From positions 16,864 to 80,863 of the forward strand of contig CAZJYX010000018.1 in NCBI GenBank assembly GCA_964550375.1: 64,000 bases of DNA, in the 5' to 3' direction. Positions 27,405-36,462 of this stretch are shown piece after piece. The translations under genes were made by a program, and so were the position numbers. Position 1 is the first letter of the stretch. Each line of letters begins with the position of its first letter. The stretch comes from JAAYXS01 sp964550375. GTDB lineage: Bacteria; Planctomycetota; Phycisphaerae; UBA1845; Fen-1342. The notes under the pieces were generated by a model. That model was not told the DNA's origin. It saw only the letters and a program-made list of their open reading frames with translations, and made no database searches.

Positions 27405-27494
27405 CGACCGGAGCGGCGCAGGGCGACGACTGCAGGGCGTGTGTGGGTGGATTGTCGGCGCGGCCGGAAGGCTACGCCCGGCAGTCCCGCGGCC

Positions 27495-28409
27495 TCAGCG
27501 GCCGGTGCGGCCGCGCGGCTCGATTTCGAGCCGCCAGACGGTTGTCTCCACTTCGGAATCCGTGAAGGTTACTCCCAGGGCGGCGGAAACCTCTTTCAGA
27601 AGCTCGGCGACCATCTCGGCGGTGATGTTATGCCCCAGATCGAGATAGGGACGGGAGTTATCCCGCCAGGTAACCTTGATGTCCTGCGGCTCGGCGTGGA
27701 TGGAAACCGGCCGCTGAATGGCCGCGCTGAGTACCGCGCCGAACTCGCGCAATGTGCCCGTACGTACACGCGCCGGCGGCACATCGGGATGCGGGCGGAC
27801 GATGTCGATGGGCTGCTCCGGAGCGTGCGCCGCGCCGTGCATGTCGTGCGCCTGGCATTTGCGTGACTTGCGCACGACGCGGAAACCAGGATGGCCAGAG
27901 CGCTGCACGACCTGCTCCAGGTAGGACATGCACTGGTCCAGGTCGGCATCCGCCCGGATGATCCAGTCTCCTCGCAGCCCGATCTGCCGGGCCACGTCCA
28001 TGCCGTCCAGCCGGTGGAGCGGAACCTTCAGCGAGTTGGTCAGCACGTCCAACAAGCGGCGCGGGCGGAGCCCCGTACCTGATTGGATCGAGTCGAAGCG
28101 CAGGGCTCCGTCCCAGATGAACGTCACGGCCTCAATATGGGTGTCGTCCGAGCGCAGTTGAATCCCCAGTTGCCCAAGCAGCCGGCGACGCAATTCATCA
28201 TCAGGCGCCGGGATGAAGCGAATTACTTCGTCGTCCGCGAGCGTGTAATCACTCTCGGCGGTCGCTGGCTCGGAGGCCGTGGGCTCGGCCCTGGCCGGCT
28301 GAGGGATGTTTCCGGCCACCCCCGGGGCCGGAACGTACAGCGCCCCACGCCAGACCGCGAAAGCGGCCACGAGCAGGATAACACCTGGCAGCCAATGGAT
28401 CCTCTTCAT
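27495..28409 (-). CDS. Membrane-anchored exported protein of unknown function
   Basis: 304 residues. One N-terminal hydrophobic helix (WLPGVILLVAAFAVWRGALY), a Pro/Ala linker, then a soluble extracytoplasmic domain of about 230 residues. The last segment (GHNITAEMVAELLKEVSAAL, then VETTVWRLE) vaguely recalls TIGR03435/DUF3738-type exported proteins, but the match is too weak to name. ATG 28409 is preferred over 28472: GAGGG lies 8 bases upstream and 28472 would overlap the preceding gene. Third gene of a minus-strand operon, 28 bases after the second. Confidence 0.65.
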   Translation of the reverse strand: MKRIHWLPGVILLVAAFAVWRGALYVPAPGVAGNIPQPARAEPTASEPATAESDYTLADDEVIRFIPAPDDELRRRLLGQLGIQLRSDDTHIEAVTFIWDGALRFDSIQSGTGLRPRRLLDVLTNSLKVPLHRLDGMDVARQIGLRGDWIIRADADLDQCMSYLEQVVQRSGHPGFRVVRKSRKCQAHDMHGAAHAPEQPIDIVRPHPDVPPARVRTGTLREFGAVLSAAIQRPVSIHAEPQDIKVTWRDNSRPYLDLGHNITAEMVAELLKEVSAALGVTFTDSEVETTVWRLEIEPRGRTGR

Positions 28410-28437
28410 GATCGAAACCCTCGCGACTGCGGAACCG

Positions 28438-29805
28438 TTACGCGCGGTTGTGACGCCGGACAGCGTAACCAATGCCCAGCAGGGTCACCACCGCCACGAG
28501 CCCGACAATCCAGCGCCACGGCGATTTGGTCGGCTGCGCCCGGGCAGCTTGTGCGACGTCCGATTCCGGTCGCTGCTCGGGCTCCTGCTGGCGGGGAGCA
28601 TCCGGCAGCACGACAGTAGCCGATTCCTCGGGCGCGGGCTCCGGCGCCAGCCGCGGCCGCAAATCGTCTGCCACCGGGCGCTCGGCGTCTCTCGGCGGCT
28701 GGGGCGGCGGCTGTTGCGCGGCGAGCTCCATGAGCTCAGCGAGGCCGCTGAAGATCGGCGCCAGCGCGCCCAACGCCCGGAGTTCGGCAGGCTGGAGCGC
28801 ACGCGGCGGTGACTCGACCTGACCGCCACGTTCCTCGCCTGCGGACGGGCTGACGGCGGTCCACTCGTCGTCACGGCGCTCGTACAGGATCTCGCCGATC
28901 TCGCCGGAATCCGTAATCCGGTATGCCTGGCCGGAAATCAGGTCGGACACGGTCGTGCCCGGCGGAAACCACGGCCGGAAGTCATCATCGCTGACGGGCG
29001 GATTGATTTTGACCGACTCGGGCTCAATGACCGTGTGGGTCCGCAGCGTTTCGCCCATCGCCTGGAATTCCGTTTGCCAGCTCCCCGGCAGCCAGACCTG
29101 CCCAGCTTCCAAGAATACCACCGAGTCAACTGTCACCGCGGACGATACGTTGCCATCGCGACCGTAACCGACGCGCTTCATTGGCAGCAGACCACGCTCA
29201 ACGTCCAACCAGACGGTGGCGTAGCGGACGCCCTCGTAGTATGCATCCACCACGTGACAAGGCGTCTCGCCGACGAACTCGAGTTGGTCGCGGACGGTCC
29301 CGCGGCTCAGCAAGCTTTCCAGGCTGGCATCGTCGATTCCCAGGCCGCCGGGCTGCGGCTCGCCCAGCATCATCACGCCCCACAGCGCGGACATCTGCAG
29401 TCCGTCAGCGTCGGCGCCCTCCCTGAGCACCCCCATCATCTGGTCAGGCAGGAACGCCGCCTGAACCTCGCCGTCGAATGTGAACTCCACCGTTTGTGTG
29501 GCGGAGTCATGCGCGGCGCTCTCGATCTGCTTCGACTCCTCCATTGAATAGCGTCCCGTGGCGGCGTCCACGAGGACGTTGCGGTACATGTGAGCAATAT
29601 GGCTGTCCGGGCTGAAGGCAGCCGGATCCTGAAAGATGTCGTACGCGAGCAACAAGCTGTCGGGCCGCACCGGCCGATTAGCCGCCAGCCCACGCAGTTC
29701 CTCAATGCTCAGAACGTAACCCTGAGGCACCTGGCCCAACGTGCCGCGCGGACCAATCAGCAGCAGCAGGACGGCGAGTACCATTTGCGTAAGCCCGGCC
29801 CACAT
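28438..29805 (-). CDS. Exported protein with C-terminal TM anchor, unknown function
   Basis: 455 residues. A signal peptide (residues 1 to about 25, LTQMVLAVLLLLIGPRGTLG) precedes a beta-rich domain of about 300 residues, reminiscent of LolA-like or outer-membrane lipoprotein-sorting folds (TVEFTFDGEVQAAF, YYEGVRYATVWLDVERG). A Pro/Glu-rich linker then leads to one C-terminal transmembrane helix (WIVGLVAVVTLLGIGYAVRR) with a basic tail. The start at 29805 overlaps the upstream stop (TGATG), which favours it over ATG 29883. The topology suggests a protein held at the membrane with its domain outside the cytoplasm. No family is claimed. Confidence 0.7.
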   Translation of the reverse strand: MWAGLTQMVLAVLLLLIGPRGTLGQVPQGYVLSIEELRGLAANRPVRPDSLLLAYDIFQDPAAFSPDSHIAHMYRNVLVDAATGRYSMEESKQIESAAHDSATQTVEFTFDGEVQAAFLPDQMMGVLREGADADGLQMSALWGVMMLGEPQPGGLGIDDASLESLLSRGTVRDQLEFVGETPCHVVDAYYEGVRYATVWLDVERGLLPMKRVGYGRDGNVSSAVTVDSVVFLEAGQVWLPGSWQTEFQAMGETLRTHTVIEPESVKINPPVSDDDFRPWFPPGTTVSDLISGQAYRITDSGEIGEILYERRDDEWTAVSPSAGEERGGQVESPPRALQPAELRALGALAPIFSGLAELMELAAQQPPPQPPRDAERPVADDLRPRLAPEPAPEESATVVLPDAPRQQEPEQRPESDVAQAARAQPTKSPWRWIVGLVAVVTLLGIGYAVRRHNRA

Positions 29806-30236
29806 CAGGCGGGAATCCCAGGTTCGAACCCGGGAACACAAGCGCCGTTCCGATCGCAGTCTGTCTGAAACGCGCCGGGACATGGTGACGTGTATGTCGT
29901 CGTTGTATCAGGGAAGCATAGAATGCACGGGTGAATGACCTCCACTGCAATGTTGCCGCAAGGTGTATACTGGGGATAACAATGGGCAAATCCCCCGGTT
30001 TCAACAGGGGCACACTGCTTCGCCGCCAAGTTCCCTATTGTCGGGCAGCCGCTTGAGGTATACTGACAGCCCGATCCCCAGCAGGTGACCCCCGCAAACC
30101 CGCTACAAGTCGCCGGTGGCGCTTCAAAACAGTCCTGGCACGGATCAGCGATGGCCGAACTCGTCCAAGGCCACCAAACCAACGTTATCAGAAGCGCAGC
30201 GAACAAAGCGGTCCCCAGAGAAGATGCCTTCGACAT
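29805..30236 (-). CDS. Small cysteine-rich secreted protein
   Basis: 143 residues. A clear signal peptide (MSKASSLGTALFAALLITLV, then cleavage near SSAIADP) precedes a mature part of about 112 residues that carries 14 cysteines, an even number that allows seven disulfides. The cysteine pattern begins CQDC and includes CWGSGC and CILC pairs. There is no family I can name. GGAGGG lies 6 bases before the ATG, a strong ribosome binding site. The stop overlaps the start of the next gene. As first gene of the operon it is probably exported together with the two anchored proteins that follow. Its frame also contains a chance tRNA-like GGTTCGAACC stretch near the end. Confidence 0.72.
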   Translation of the reverse strand: MSKASSLGTALFAALLITLVWWPWTSSAIADPCQDCFEAPPATCSGFAGVTCWGSGCQYTSSGCPTIGNLAAKQCAPVETGGFAHCYPQYTPCGNIAVEVIHPCILCFPDTTTTYTSPCPGAFQTDCDRNGACVPGFEPGIPA

Positions 30237-30283
30237 GATTGCCCTCCGTACTGGTGCCTCAATTGAATCCAACGAACACCCGC

Positions 30284-30312
30284 TAAGTATGCCCCCCCCC
30301 CGCAGAAGTCAA
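30284..30312 (-). promoter_or_regulatory. Possible sigma70-type promoter with a homopolymer spacer
   Basis: On the minus strand TTGACT (30312-30307) stands 17 bases before TACTTA (30289-30284), about 50 bases upstream of the cysteine-rich gene. The -35 is close to consensus but the -10 is poor. The spacer contains a run of ten G (C on the plus strand, 30292-30301). Confidence 0.3.
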
Positions 30313-30462
30313 CCCCAGTAGTGGCCAAAACTTCACAATATTCGGAGAATCCTCTGAGGTTTTCTGCAGTCCTTGCACCGGGAGCGCGCACGGACGCAGG
30401 TCCTCGGCACGCGCCGCACGCCGGCTTTCGGGCGGCCGCCGGCGCGCGTACCATCAACGGCG

Positions 30463-31254
30463 ATGGAACGCTTGCGCCGACGACTGGATGACATTGGACG
30501 CGCGGGACGCCACGCCACGAATCCCGCGGCCGCCCCGATCACACCCGCACGCGCCATCAGCCAACTGTGCGACCTCGTCGGCGGCCGGGAGCTGCGCCAG
30601 GCCGGCGTGCCCCTCTGGGAGATCACGACCACCTTCACGGATTGCTGTCACCGGCATAGCCTGGCCATGCCCCGGCGCCTCGCCGAAGTCATGGCACCCA
30701 CGCTGCTGCCAACTCCGGACCTGCGCGCCCCGTGCGACCCGCGCCGCACGATCGTCGTCGATATCGAAACGGGCGGCTTCGCCGGCACGGAAGTCTTCCT
30801 CATCGGCGTCGTGCTTCTGGACGAATGGCCGCTGCGCGTCGTGCAGTGGCTGGCCCGCGACTACCCGGAGGAAGCCGGCATCCTGCGCGCCATGGCCGCG
30901 CTTGCCCGCCGGTACGACACGTGGGTGACCTTCAACGGCAAGAGCTTCGACGAGCCGTTCCTGCGAGACCGCGCCGCCGTCCACCGCGTGACCCTGCCGC
31001 AGCCGGCCGAACACATCGACCTGCTGCATCACGCCCGCCGGCGCTGGCGCAGCGGCTTGCCGAACTGCAAGCTCCAGACGCTCGAACAGTATCTGCTGGG
31101 CTGGCAGCGGGTCGGCGACGTACCCAGTTGCGACATTCCCGACCTGTTCCACCACTTCATCCGCACCGGCAACGCCGCCCCGGTCCGCCCGATCCTCGAA
31201 CACAACCAGCTCGACCTGACCAGTTGCACGGAGTTGCTGCTGCGCCTGAAGTGA
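30463..31254 (+). CDS. RNase H-like (YprB/DnaQ-type) exonuclease-domain protein
   Basis: 263 residues. The C-terminal two thirds match the RNase_H_2/YprB family of DEDD 3'-5' exonuclease folds. The first acidic pair is in VVDIETGGF (residues about 101-105), a second Asp motif lies at NGKSFDEPFLRDR, a third at HIDLLHH, and the last at HNQLDLTSCTELL. The N-terminal 90 residues are helical. ATG 30463 is used; the in-frame ATG at 30373 lies in a region of poor coding character. The gene stands alone on the plus strand, divergent from the cysteine-rich operon and convergent with uppP. Probable role in nucleic-acid trimming or repair (family-based inference). Confidence 0.82.
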   Translation: MERLRRRLDDIGRAGRHATNPAAAPITPARAISQLCDLVGGRELRQAGVPLWEITTTFTDCCHRHSLAMPRRLAEVMAPTLLPTPDLRAPCDPRRTIVVDIETGGFAGTEVFLIGVVLLDEWPLRVVQWLARDYPEEAGILRAMAALARRYDTWVTFNGKSFDEPFLRDRAAVHRVTLPQPAEHIDLLHHARRRWRSGLPNCKLQTLEQYLLGWQRVGDVPSCDIPDLFHHFIRTGNAAPVRPILEHNQLDLTSCTELLLRLK

Positions 31255-31491
31255 TTGCCCCGGTGCCCCTCCGCCGGCGGGCGTGGTCCGGCGGGAAACC
31301 ACCCCATGGAATTCGCGATGGAATCCTGGCCGCGCTCCCCGGCAATGCGTGATGAAGCAGGAGACGGTCGTGAACTCTCGTACTCTCTCGTAGACAGGCC
31401 GAGCCGGGTTGACAGAAGAACCTTTCGCTTGGGGACCAGTAGTGATTGCGAAATCCGCAGTGTCGGCCCCCAAGGAACCCAAGAGATTCCA

Positions 31492-32421
31492 TCAACGTGT
31501 CATAATTAGGAACAGGCAAGCCACCAACCAACAGTAGTATGCGAACACGTGGAAGTTCTGGCGGCGAAGCAGCACGAGGAAGAAACGGATGGCCAGGACG
31601 CCGCTAAGTAGCGCGGCCACGCAGCCTATCAGTAGCGGGCCCAGGCCAATTGCCTCACCTGTCTCAATTGCCTCAGGGACCATTAGCAGTCCGGCTGCCG
31701 AAATCGCAATGACGGACATCAGGAACGAGAACTCGGCGGCGGCCAGCGGGTCAACCCTTCGCCATGTTCCGGCGAGGACGGTGGCCCCGGAGCGGCTGAT
31801 GCCAGGCAGAATGGCGATGGCTTGGGCAATGCCCATCAGAATCGCGCAGATCGGGGTGGGCTGAGAATGCCATCCGCGCAGGGCGGTGGCCCGCGCGATG
31901 CTCATGACCGCAGCCAGAGCGCCGAGCACGATGATGAATGAGACCACAGTCCCCGCAAGCGCTGAGACTGCGGCCGCCGCAGCGATCGGCAGTACCCCGA
32001 GCAGCGTGACTCTGCCTTTCTCCCTCGCCCACCGGATCGACCAGACCAAGCATCCGGTGACAAGCAGCATTGTGGCCGCGAAGGCTGGATCCAGGAAGCG
32101 AGCCTCGAACCAGTCCTTAAACAGGATGCCGACCAACGCCGCTGGCAAGCTGGCTAGCACGAGCCTGAGTGCGTATGAACGGGCGTGCTCATCCCCGTCG
32201 GGGCGACCGAGCAGGCCGAGCAGCAGCGCTCGGATGCGCTGCCCGTAGACGATCAGCACCGAAATAAGGGTGGCGACGTGTACGGCGACTTCGAACACAA
32301 TGCCCGGGAGCCGGAGCCCCAGCGCATGCGATCCAATGACCAGATGACCGGAGCTGGATACGGGGAAGAACTCCGTCAGGCCCTGGATGATGCCCAGGAT
32401 CAGTGCTTCCCACCACGTCAC
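31492..32421 (-). CDS. uppP: Undecaprenyl-diphosphatase UppP (BacA)
   Basis: Integral membrane phosphatase that recycles undecaprenyl pyrophosphate for cell-wall and surface glycan synthesis; 309 residues, close to the family's 270-310. Signature 1 is GLTEFFPVSSSGHL near the N-terminus and signature 2 is PGISRSGAT in the second half; the protein has about eight hydrophobic helices. The start is taken as GTG 32421, because AGGAG lies 8 bases upstream and VTWWEALILGIIQG is the usual first stretch; ATG 32463 is an alternative. It stands alone beside a decayed region. Confidence 0.93.
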   Translation of the reverse strand: MTWWEALILGIIQGLTEFFPVSSSGHLVIGSHALGLRLPGIVFEVAVHVATLISVLIVYGQRIRALLLGLLGRPDGDEHARSYALRLVLASLPAALVGILFKDWFEARFLDPAFAATMLLVTGCLVWSIRWAREKGRVTLLGVLPIAAAAAVSALAGTVVSFIIVLGALAAVMSIARATALRGWHSQPTPICAILMGIAQAIAILPGISRSGATVLAGTWRRVDPLAAAEFSFLMSVIAISAAGLLMVPEAIETGEAIGLGPLLIGCVAALLSGVLAIRFFLVLLRRQNFHVFAYYCWLVACLFLIMTR

Positions 32422-33229
32422 CTCCGGCACTCCTGCTTGTCGATCGGTTGCGTTGCAGCCCACATCATGATCGTCTCTTACGGCCTCACGCAGGCCGGAT
32501 TCATGCGCGTGTCCGGTTAGCCGCTGCTCGTCAGGGCCGCCGACACTTCGAAGACACGCCCGAACGTCACACGTCGCGCCGTAAACTCCATTCCGTCATG
32601 CCGCAGTGCCTGACCCGATCTGCGACCGTCGTCTGCAACGGGTAGTCCTTTCGGAGGAACCACCTTAGTTCGCGGACCAGCCGGGGACGCAGGATGTAGC
32701 AGCAGCGGCGATCACCTCCCTTGCGTCAGTCTGCGATCTGCGATTCCCGCCTGGTCCAGCACCGCCAGACGAGACGTTGACCTAGCGCACCTCCAGCAAG
32801 TCCCGGATATCCGTGAGGCGTCGGGGGCCTTGGACAACTCTCTTCGAGCAGCGCCAGGCGAAGCGCGTGCCCCGGCCGTCGCAACTGGTCCGGCGCCTCT
32901 CTCCGTTGCTGTACGTCAGTCATGCTGCGCCTCGATCTGGTGGCCAGAAGACGCGAATACTCGAATGCTACTGACCGGCTGTAGCTTCAGCAACGGCCAA
33001 GTCAACCACGGCGTTTCCTCGCTTAACAGTGGTTCTTCACGGATTAGCGGGGAGCAGATGCAGCCCATCGACAGTTCTGCGCATCTTGTTGTTTGCTCAC
33101 GACTTCAAGGTGCAGGCGGCTGTCGTTGTACGCGCACGAGCTTAGCGAACTGCTTGGGGGCGTGGGAAGGTGACCAGCTCGGCACCGTCGGCCGAGTTGC
33201 TCGGGACCGGCAACGCGGCGAGAAGCCCG
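32422..33229. other. Decayed stretch with no intact gene
   Basis: About 800 bases without a convincing reading frame. All frames are broken or show shadow-like composition. Some short minus-strand pieces look protein-like (for example CYILRPRLVRELRWFLRKDY near 32650-32710), but no family can be named. It adjoins the transposase remnant and is probably part of the same decayed insertion area. Confidence 0.5.
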
Positions 33230-33835
33230 AGATCTGGATCGAGCCCTGTCCGGATAATCAGCACGCCGTCGATGCGGCGGCAGTGGCCCGGTCGTCGGGA
33301 CGATCCATGACACGACCGAGCGGTAGATTCGCGACCTGCCGATTATCGACGCCGACACGTGTCTGCCGGTGCAGCGTGTTCGCGCGCTCTGCCCTGACTG
33401 CGGGCCGCGGGGTCGAACAACTGGACCGCTGCTACGCCTGGGCCCGTTTCACTCGGCGGCGATCCTGCCGGCCGGACAGCCGGCCGAATTCCACGAGCTG
33501 CACCTGGAAACGGTCAAACACCTGCACCAAGAGCACCTGCAACGCACGCTGGAGCCGACCGATCTGTCGGAGATCGAGGTGATCGCGGTGGACTAGTTAG
33601 CGATTCAGGAAGGCCACCGCTGCGCCACCGTGGCCGTCGAGCCTTATCGCAAGCAGTTGTTGTGGGTCGGGCGGGGCCGCGGACGGCCGCGCACGGCTCA
33701 AGGCGGTCGTGATGGATATAGATGGGGCCTACGAAGAGGATGTGCGGGCGCGGTGTCCGCAGCCCGAAGCCGTGTTCGATCTGTTGCACGTGGTGGCCAA
33801 GCGCGGACACGAAGTGATCGATCGGATACGGCTGG
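33230..33835 (+). pseudogene. ISL3-family transposase remnant
   Basis: Broken transposase of the ISL3 type. The pieces, in order and in shifting frames, are RDLPIIDADTCLPVQRVRAL with a downstream CPDC (zinc-finger region), LEPTDLSEIEVIAVD, LAIQEGHRCATVAVEPYRKQ then LLWVGRGRGR, and LKAVVMDIDGAYEEDVRARC followed by VFDLLHVVAKRGHEVIDRI. In intact ISL3 transposases these stretches are contiguous and hold the DDE residues. Here there is an in-frame TAG after HDTTER, a TAG where VDEFAIQ would be expected, at least two frameshifts and a missing segment of roughly 20 codons after WVGRGR. The reading ends abruptly near 33835. No terminal inverted repeats were identified. Confidence 0.8.
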
Positions 33836-33847
33836 GCCACCGGTGCC

Positions 33848-34072
33848 GTACGGCTCGTTCCTGTCTTCGGCGAGCGTGGCGGCCTGCCGGAGCACGTCGT
33901 CTCTGACGCGCTCTTCAACCTGCCGCTGTCGGTTGCACGGCGTTTCAAGACGCGCCCGCTCTTGACCTCGCCCTGGGCCGCCCTTGTCCTCGCAGTGCTC
34001 GCGGTGGTTGTGTATGACCTTGTAGTCCTGGCCATCCGCGCCTACGCCGGCCCGCGGTCCTGGCTGGCCTAA
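33848..34072 (+). pseudogene. C-terminal fragment of a membrane protein
   Basis: Directly behind the transposase remnant, in another frame, an open stretch reads VRLVPVFGERGGLPEHVVSD, then FNLPLSVARRFKTRP, a hydrophobic helix LVLAVLAVVVYDLVVLAIRA and a stop at 34070-34072. It looks like the C-terminal end of a protein anchored by one helix, cut off at its 5' side by the decayed insertion. The parent family is unknown. The frame could be a chance one. Confidence 0.4.
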
Positions 34073-34248
34073 CGGCCGGACAAATACCCACAAGTTGCTG
34101 GCTTCTGGCAGCATTCGGCGCCTGACGCGTTCCGACGGGGACGACTTGCGCGCCCGCTTGTCGACGTCGTCGGCGGCTGGACGTGCTGTCAATGGCGGAT
34201 ACACTCCGGCACAGTGCCGCCGCCGGCACGCCAACCAGGAGGCAGAAG

Positions 34249-36192
34249 ATGCCATTGAAGCGACGGGGCTTGTTAGCGCTGGCCGGCCTGGCCCTCATAT
34301 TCGTGCCGCTGGTGGTGGCCCAGACCGCCACCGAACAAGCGGTGCGGACCCGGCTCTTCGCGCCTGAACGCTACCTCGAACACGTGAAATACCTGGCGAG
34401 TAAAGAGTTGGAAGGTCGGCTGGCGGGCAGCCCCGGGGCGGCCCTGGCGGCTCAGTACCTGATTCGGCAGTTCGAGGCCGCCGGCTGCGAGCCGGGGGGC
34501 GAAAACGGCGGCTGGACGCAGCCCTTCGATGTCCGCAAGGGTAAGCGACTTATCGAGGCGAACGCCGCCCTGGAAATCAGCGGCAGCGACCGGCAATGGC
34601 AGGTCGGCAGGGACTGGATACCCTTTCCCTTCACTGAACTTGGCGACGTCGAGGGGCCGCTGGCGTTTGCCGGCTACGGCGTGCGGGCTGACGCGTTCGA
34701 CTACGACGATTACGCCGACTTCGACGCCGAAGGCAAGGTCCTGCTGATCTTCCGCTACGAGCCGAAGGCCGAGGATCCGGCGGCGGAATTCGGCGGCGCG
34801 ACGCCCTCGCGCTACGCGATCTTCTACCGCAAGGCCCGCGTGGCGGCCCGCGCGGGCGCCAAGGCGCTGCTGATCGTCAACCCGCCCAATCGCGTCCCCG
34901 ATCGCGACGAGCTGCTCGCGTTCGACCCCTACCGGACCGTTGAGACGTTCCCCCTGCCGATGGTGCATGTCAGCCGTGATCTGGCCGCCGCGCTTCTGGC
35001 CCAGGCCGGCCAGCCCGATCTCACGGCGCTGGTTGAGCAACTGGACCGCGAGCGCAAGCCGCTGTCGCGCGATTTGGGCCTGACGGTCAAGCTGCGCACC
35101 GGCGTCGAGCACAACTGGCTAGACGCGGAAAACGTCCTGGCGATGGTGCCGGGCGATGGCAACACCAAGGAGACCATCATCGTCGGCGCGCACCGTGACC
35201 ACCTCGGCCGCGTACCGCCGCAGTTCGACCGCCAGGACATGTCGCCGGTGATTCACCCCGGCGCCGACGACAACGCGTCCGGCACGGCCGCGCTCATCGA
35301 GCTGGCCCGGGCCATCCGGGCTGGGCCGCCGTTACGCCGCAATGTGCTCTTCATTGCCTTCGACGCCGAGGAGATGGGGCTGGTCGGCAGCCGGCACTTC
35401 GTCGAGCATCCGACGGTTGCGCTCGAAGATGTGCGGGCGGTGGTCAATTTCGACATGATCGGGCGGCTATCGCAGGGCAAGTACGTGGTCTTCGGGACGG
35501 GCACGGCGGCGGAGTTCCCCGACCTGGTCGCGCGAGCCGCCGACGAGGCGGGTGTAACCTATCGGGCCGCCGCCGGGCTGGCCGGCAACAGCGACCATGC
35601 GCCGTTCATTGAGAGCCAGATTCCGGCGCTGTTCGCGTTCACCGGCGTGCACCAGCAGTATCACCGGCCCGAGGACGATTGGCGGCTGATCGACGCCGAC
35701 GGGGCCGCGCTGCTCCTGGATAAGTGGCACCGCATCATTGCTGAACTGGCGCAAATGACGACGGGGCCAGACTTTACGGAGCCGGAGGCGCGCGATGACG
35801 ATGCGGATTTGAAGGACCTGCCCAAGCCGGCGGTTGACGAAAGCAAGGCCCGTGCTTCGGCCGAGGCTACCCGTGAATCTGACGAGCCGCCCACACGCCG
35901 GGGCATGCGCGTCCGGCTGGGGATCATTCCGGACATGGTCGGCGACGGCGAGCCGGGCATGCTGGTTGACACGGTGCTGGACGGCGGCGCCGCGCAGGCC
36001 GCCGGCTTCAAGAACGGCGACCGCATCATGAAGATTGCTGCCGACGAGGTGCGGGACATATACGCGTACATGCGGCTGCTGGGCGAGTTGAAGCCGGGCG
36101 ATGAGGTGGACATTCTGATTCGGCGCGACGGGCAGGAGCAGACGCTGAAAGTCAAGTTGCAGGCAGCACAGCGCCGGGCGGGTGAAGACTGA
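34249..36192 (+). CDS. Secreted M28-family zinc aminopeptidase with PDZ domain
   Basis: 647 residues with a signal peptide (MPLKRRGLLALAGLALIFVP). An N-terminal peptidase part is interrupted by a PA domain (about residues 130-250) and then carries the M28 zinc-site motifs: GAHRDHLG, HPGADDNASG, DAEEMGLVG, NFDMIGR and NSDHAPF, which supply the His/Asp/Glu/Asp/His ligands and the catalytic Glu. A C-terminal PDZ domain follows an acidic linker (about residues 565-640; GAAQAAGFKNGDRIMKI). The PDZ plus M28 combination is common in planctomycetes. AGGAGG lies 6 bases before ATG 34249, which is preferred over the GTG at 34183. Likely a periplasmic or secreted peptide-degrading enzyme. It precedes the atp operon by 270 bases. 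Confidence 0.92.
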   Translation: MPLKRRGLLALAGLALIFVPLVVAQTATEQAVRTRLFAPERYLEHVKYLASKELEGRLAGSPGAALAAQYLIRQFEAAGCEPGGENGGWTQPFDVRKGKRLIEANAALEISGSDRQWQVGRDWIPFPFTELGDVEGPLAFAGYGVRADAFDYDDYADFDAEGKVLLIFRYEPKAEDPAAEFGGATPSRYAIFYRKARVAARAGAKALLIVNPPNRVPDRDELLAFDPYRTVETFPLPMVHVSRDLAAALLAQAGQPDLTALVEQLDRERKPLSRDLGLTVKLRTGVEHNWLDAENVLAMVPGDGNTKETIIVGAHRDHLGRVPPQFDRQDMSPVIHPGADDNASGTAALIELARAIRAGPPLRRNVLFIAFDAEEMGLVGSRHFVEHPTVALEDVRAVVNFDMIGRLSQGKYVVFGTGTAAEFPDLVARAADEAGVTYRAAAGLAGNSDHAPFIESQIPALFAFTGVHQQYHRPEDDWRLIDADGAALLLDKWHRIIAELAQMTTGPDFTEPEARDDDADLKDLPKPAVDESKARASAEATRESDEPPTRRGMRVRLGIIPDMVGDGEPGMLVDTVLDGGAAQAAGFKNGDRIMKIAADEVRDIYAYMRLLGELKPGDEVDILIRRDGQEQTLKVKLQAAQRRAGED

Positions 36193-36462
36193 GGCCGAGG
36201 TGCTCCGGGGCCGATCGGCGCGCTTGGCGAGCCACATTTCCGGACGGTCGCAATCGGCGGCGCCTGTGCGGGCGGTCGGCTGCGAAGAGCGACAGCCGGA
36301 TGACGTGCCGCGCCCTTGACGATGGCGAGCGTGGTGGACTACTGTCGCGGACTCGCCGGTCCGTTCGGGCCGGCGACAGTGAGTTGTCCGGGCGTGTTGA
36401 CTGCCGACCGACCAGGTTGCCGCCTGCACACCAGGAGGATCGCTGGCGTTGGCGTGGTGGTC

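Noticed and set aside
29817..29838. Sequence resembling a tRNA T-arm (GGTTCGAACC with flanking GGG/CCC) on the minus strand.
   Set aside because: The stem pairs imperfectly in tRNA register, there is no anticodon or acceptor arm upstream, and it lies inside the 3' end of the cysteine-rich gene.
31255..31491. Open plus-strand frame after the RNase H-like gene and a weak hairpin (CCGCCGG/CCGGCGG near 31270-31293).
   Set aside because: The frame has no start signal or domain; the hairpin has no T tract and could be chance in this composition.
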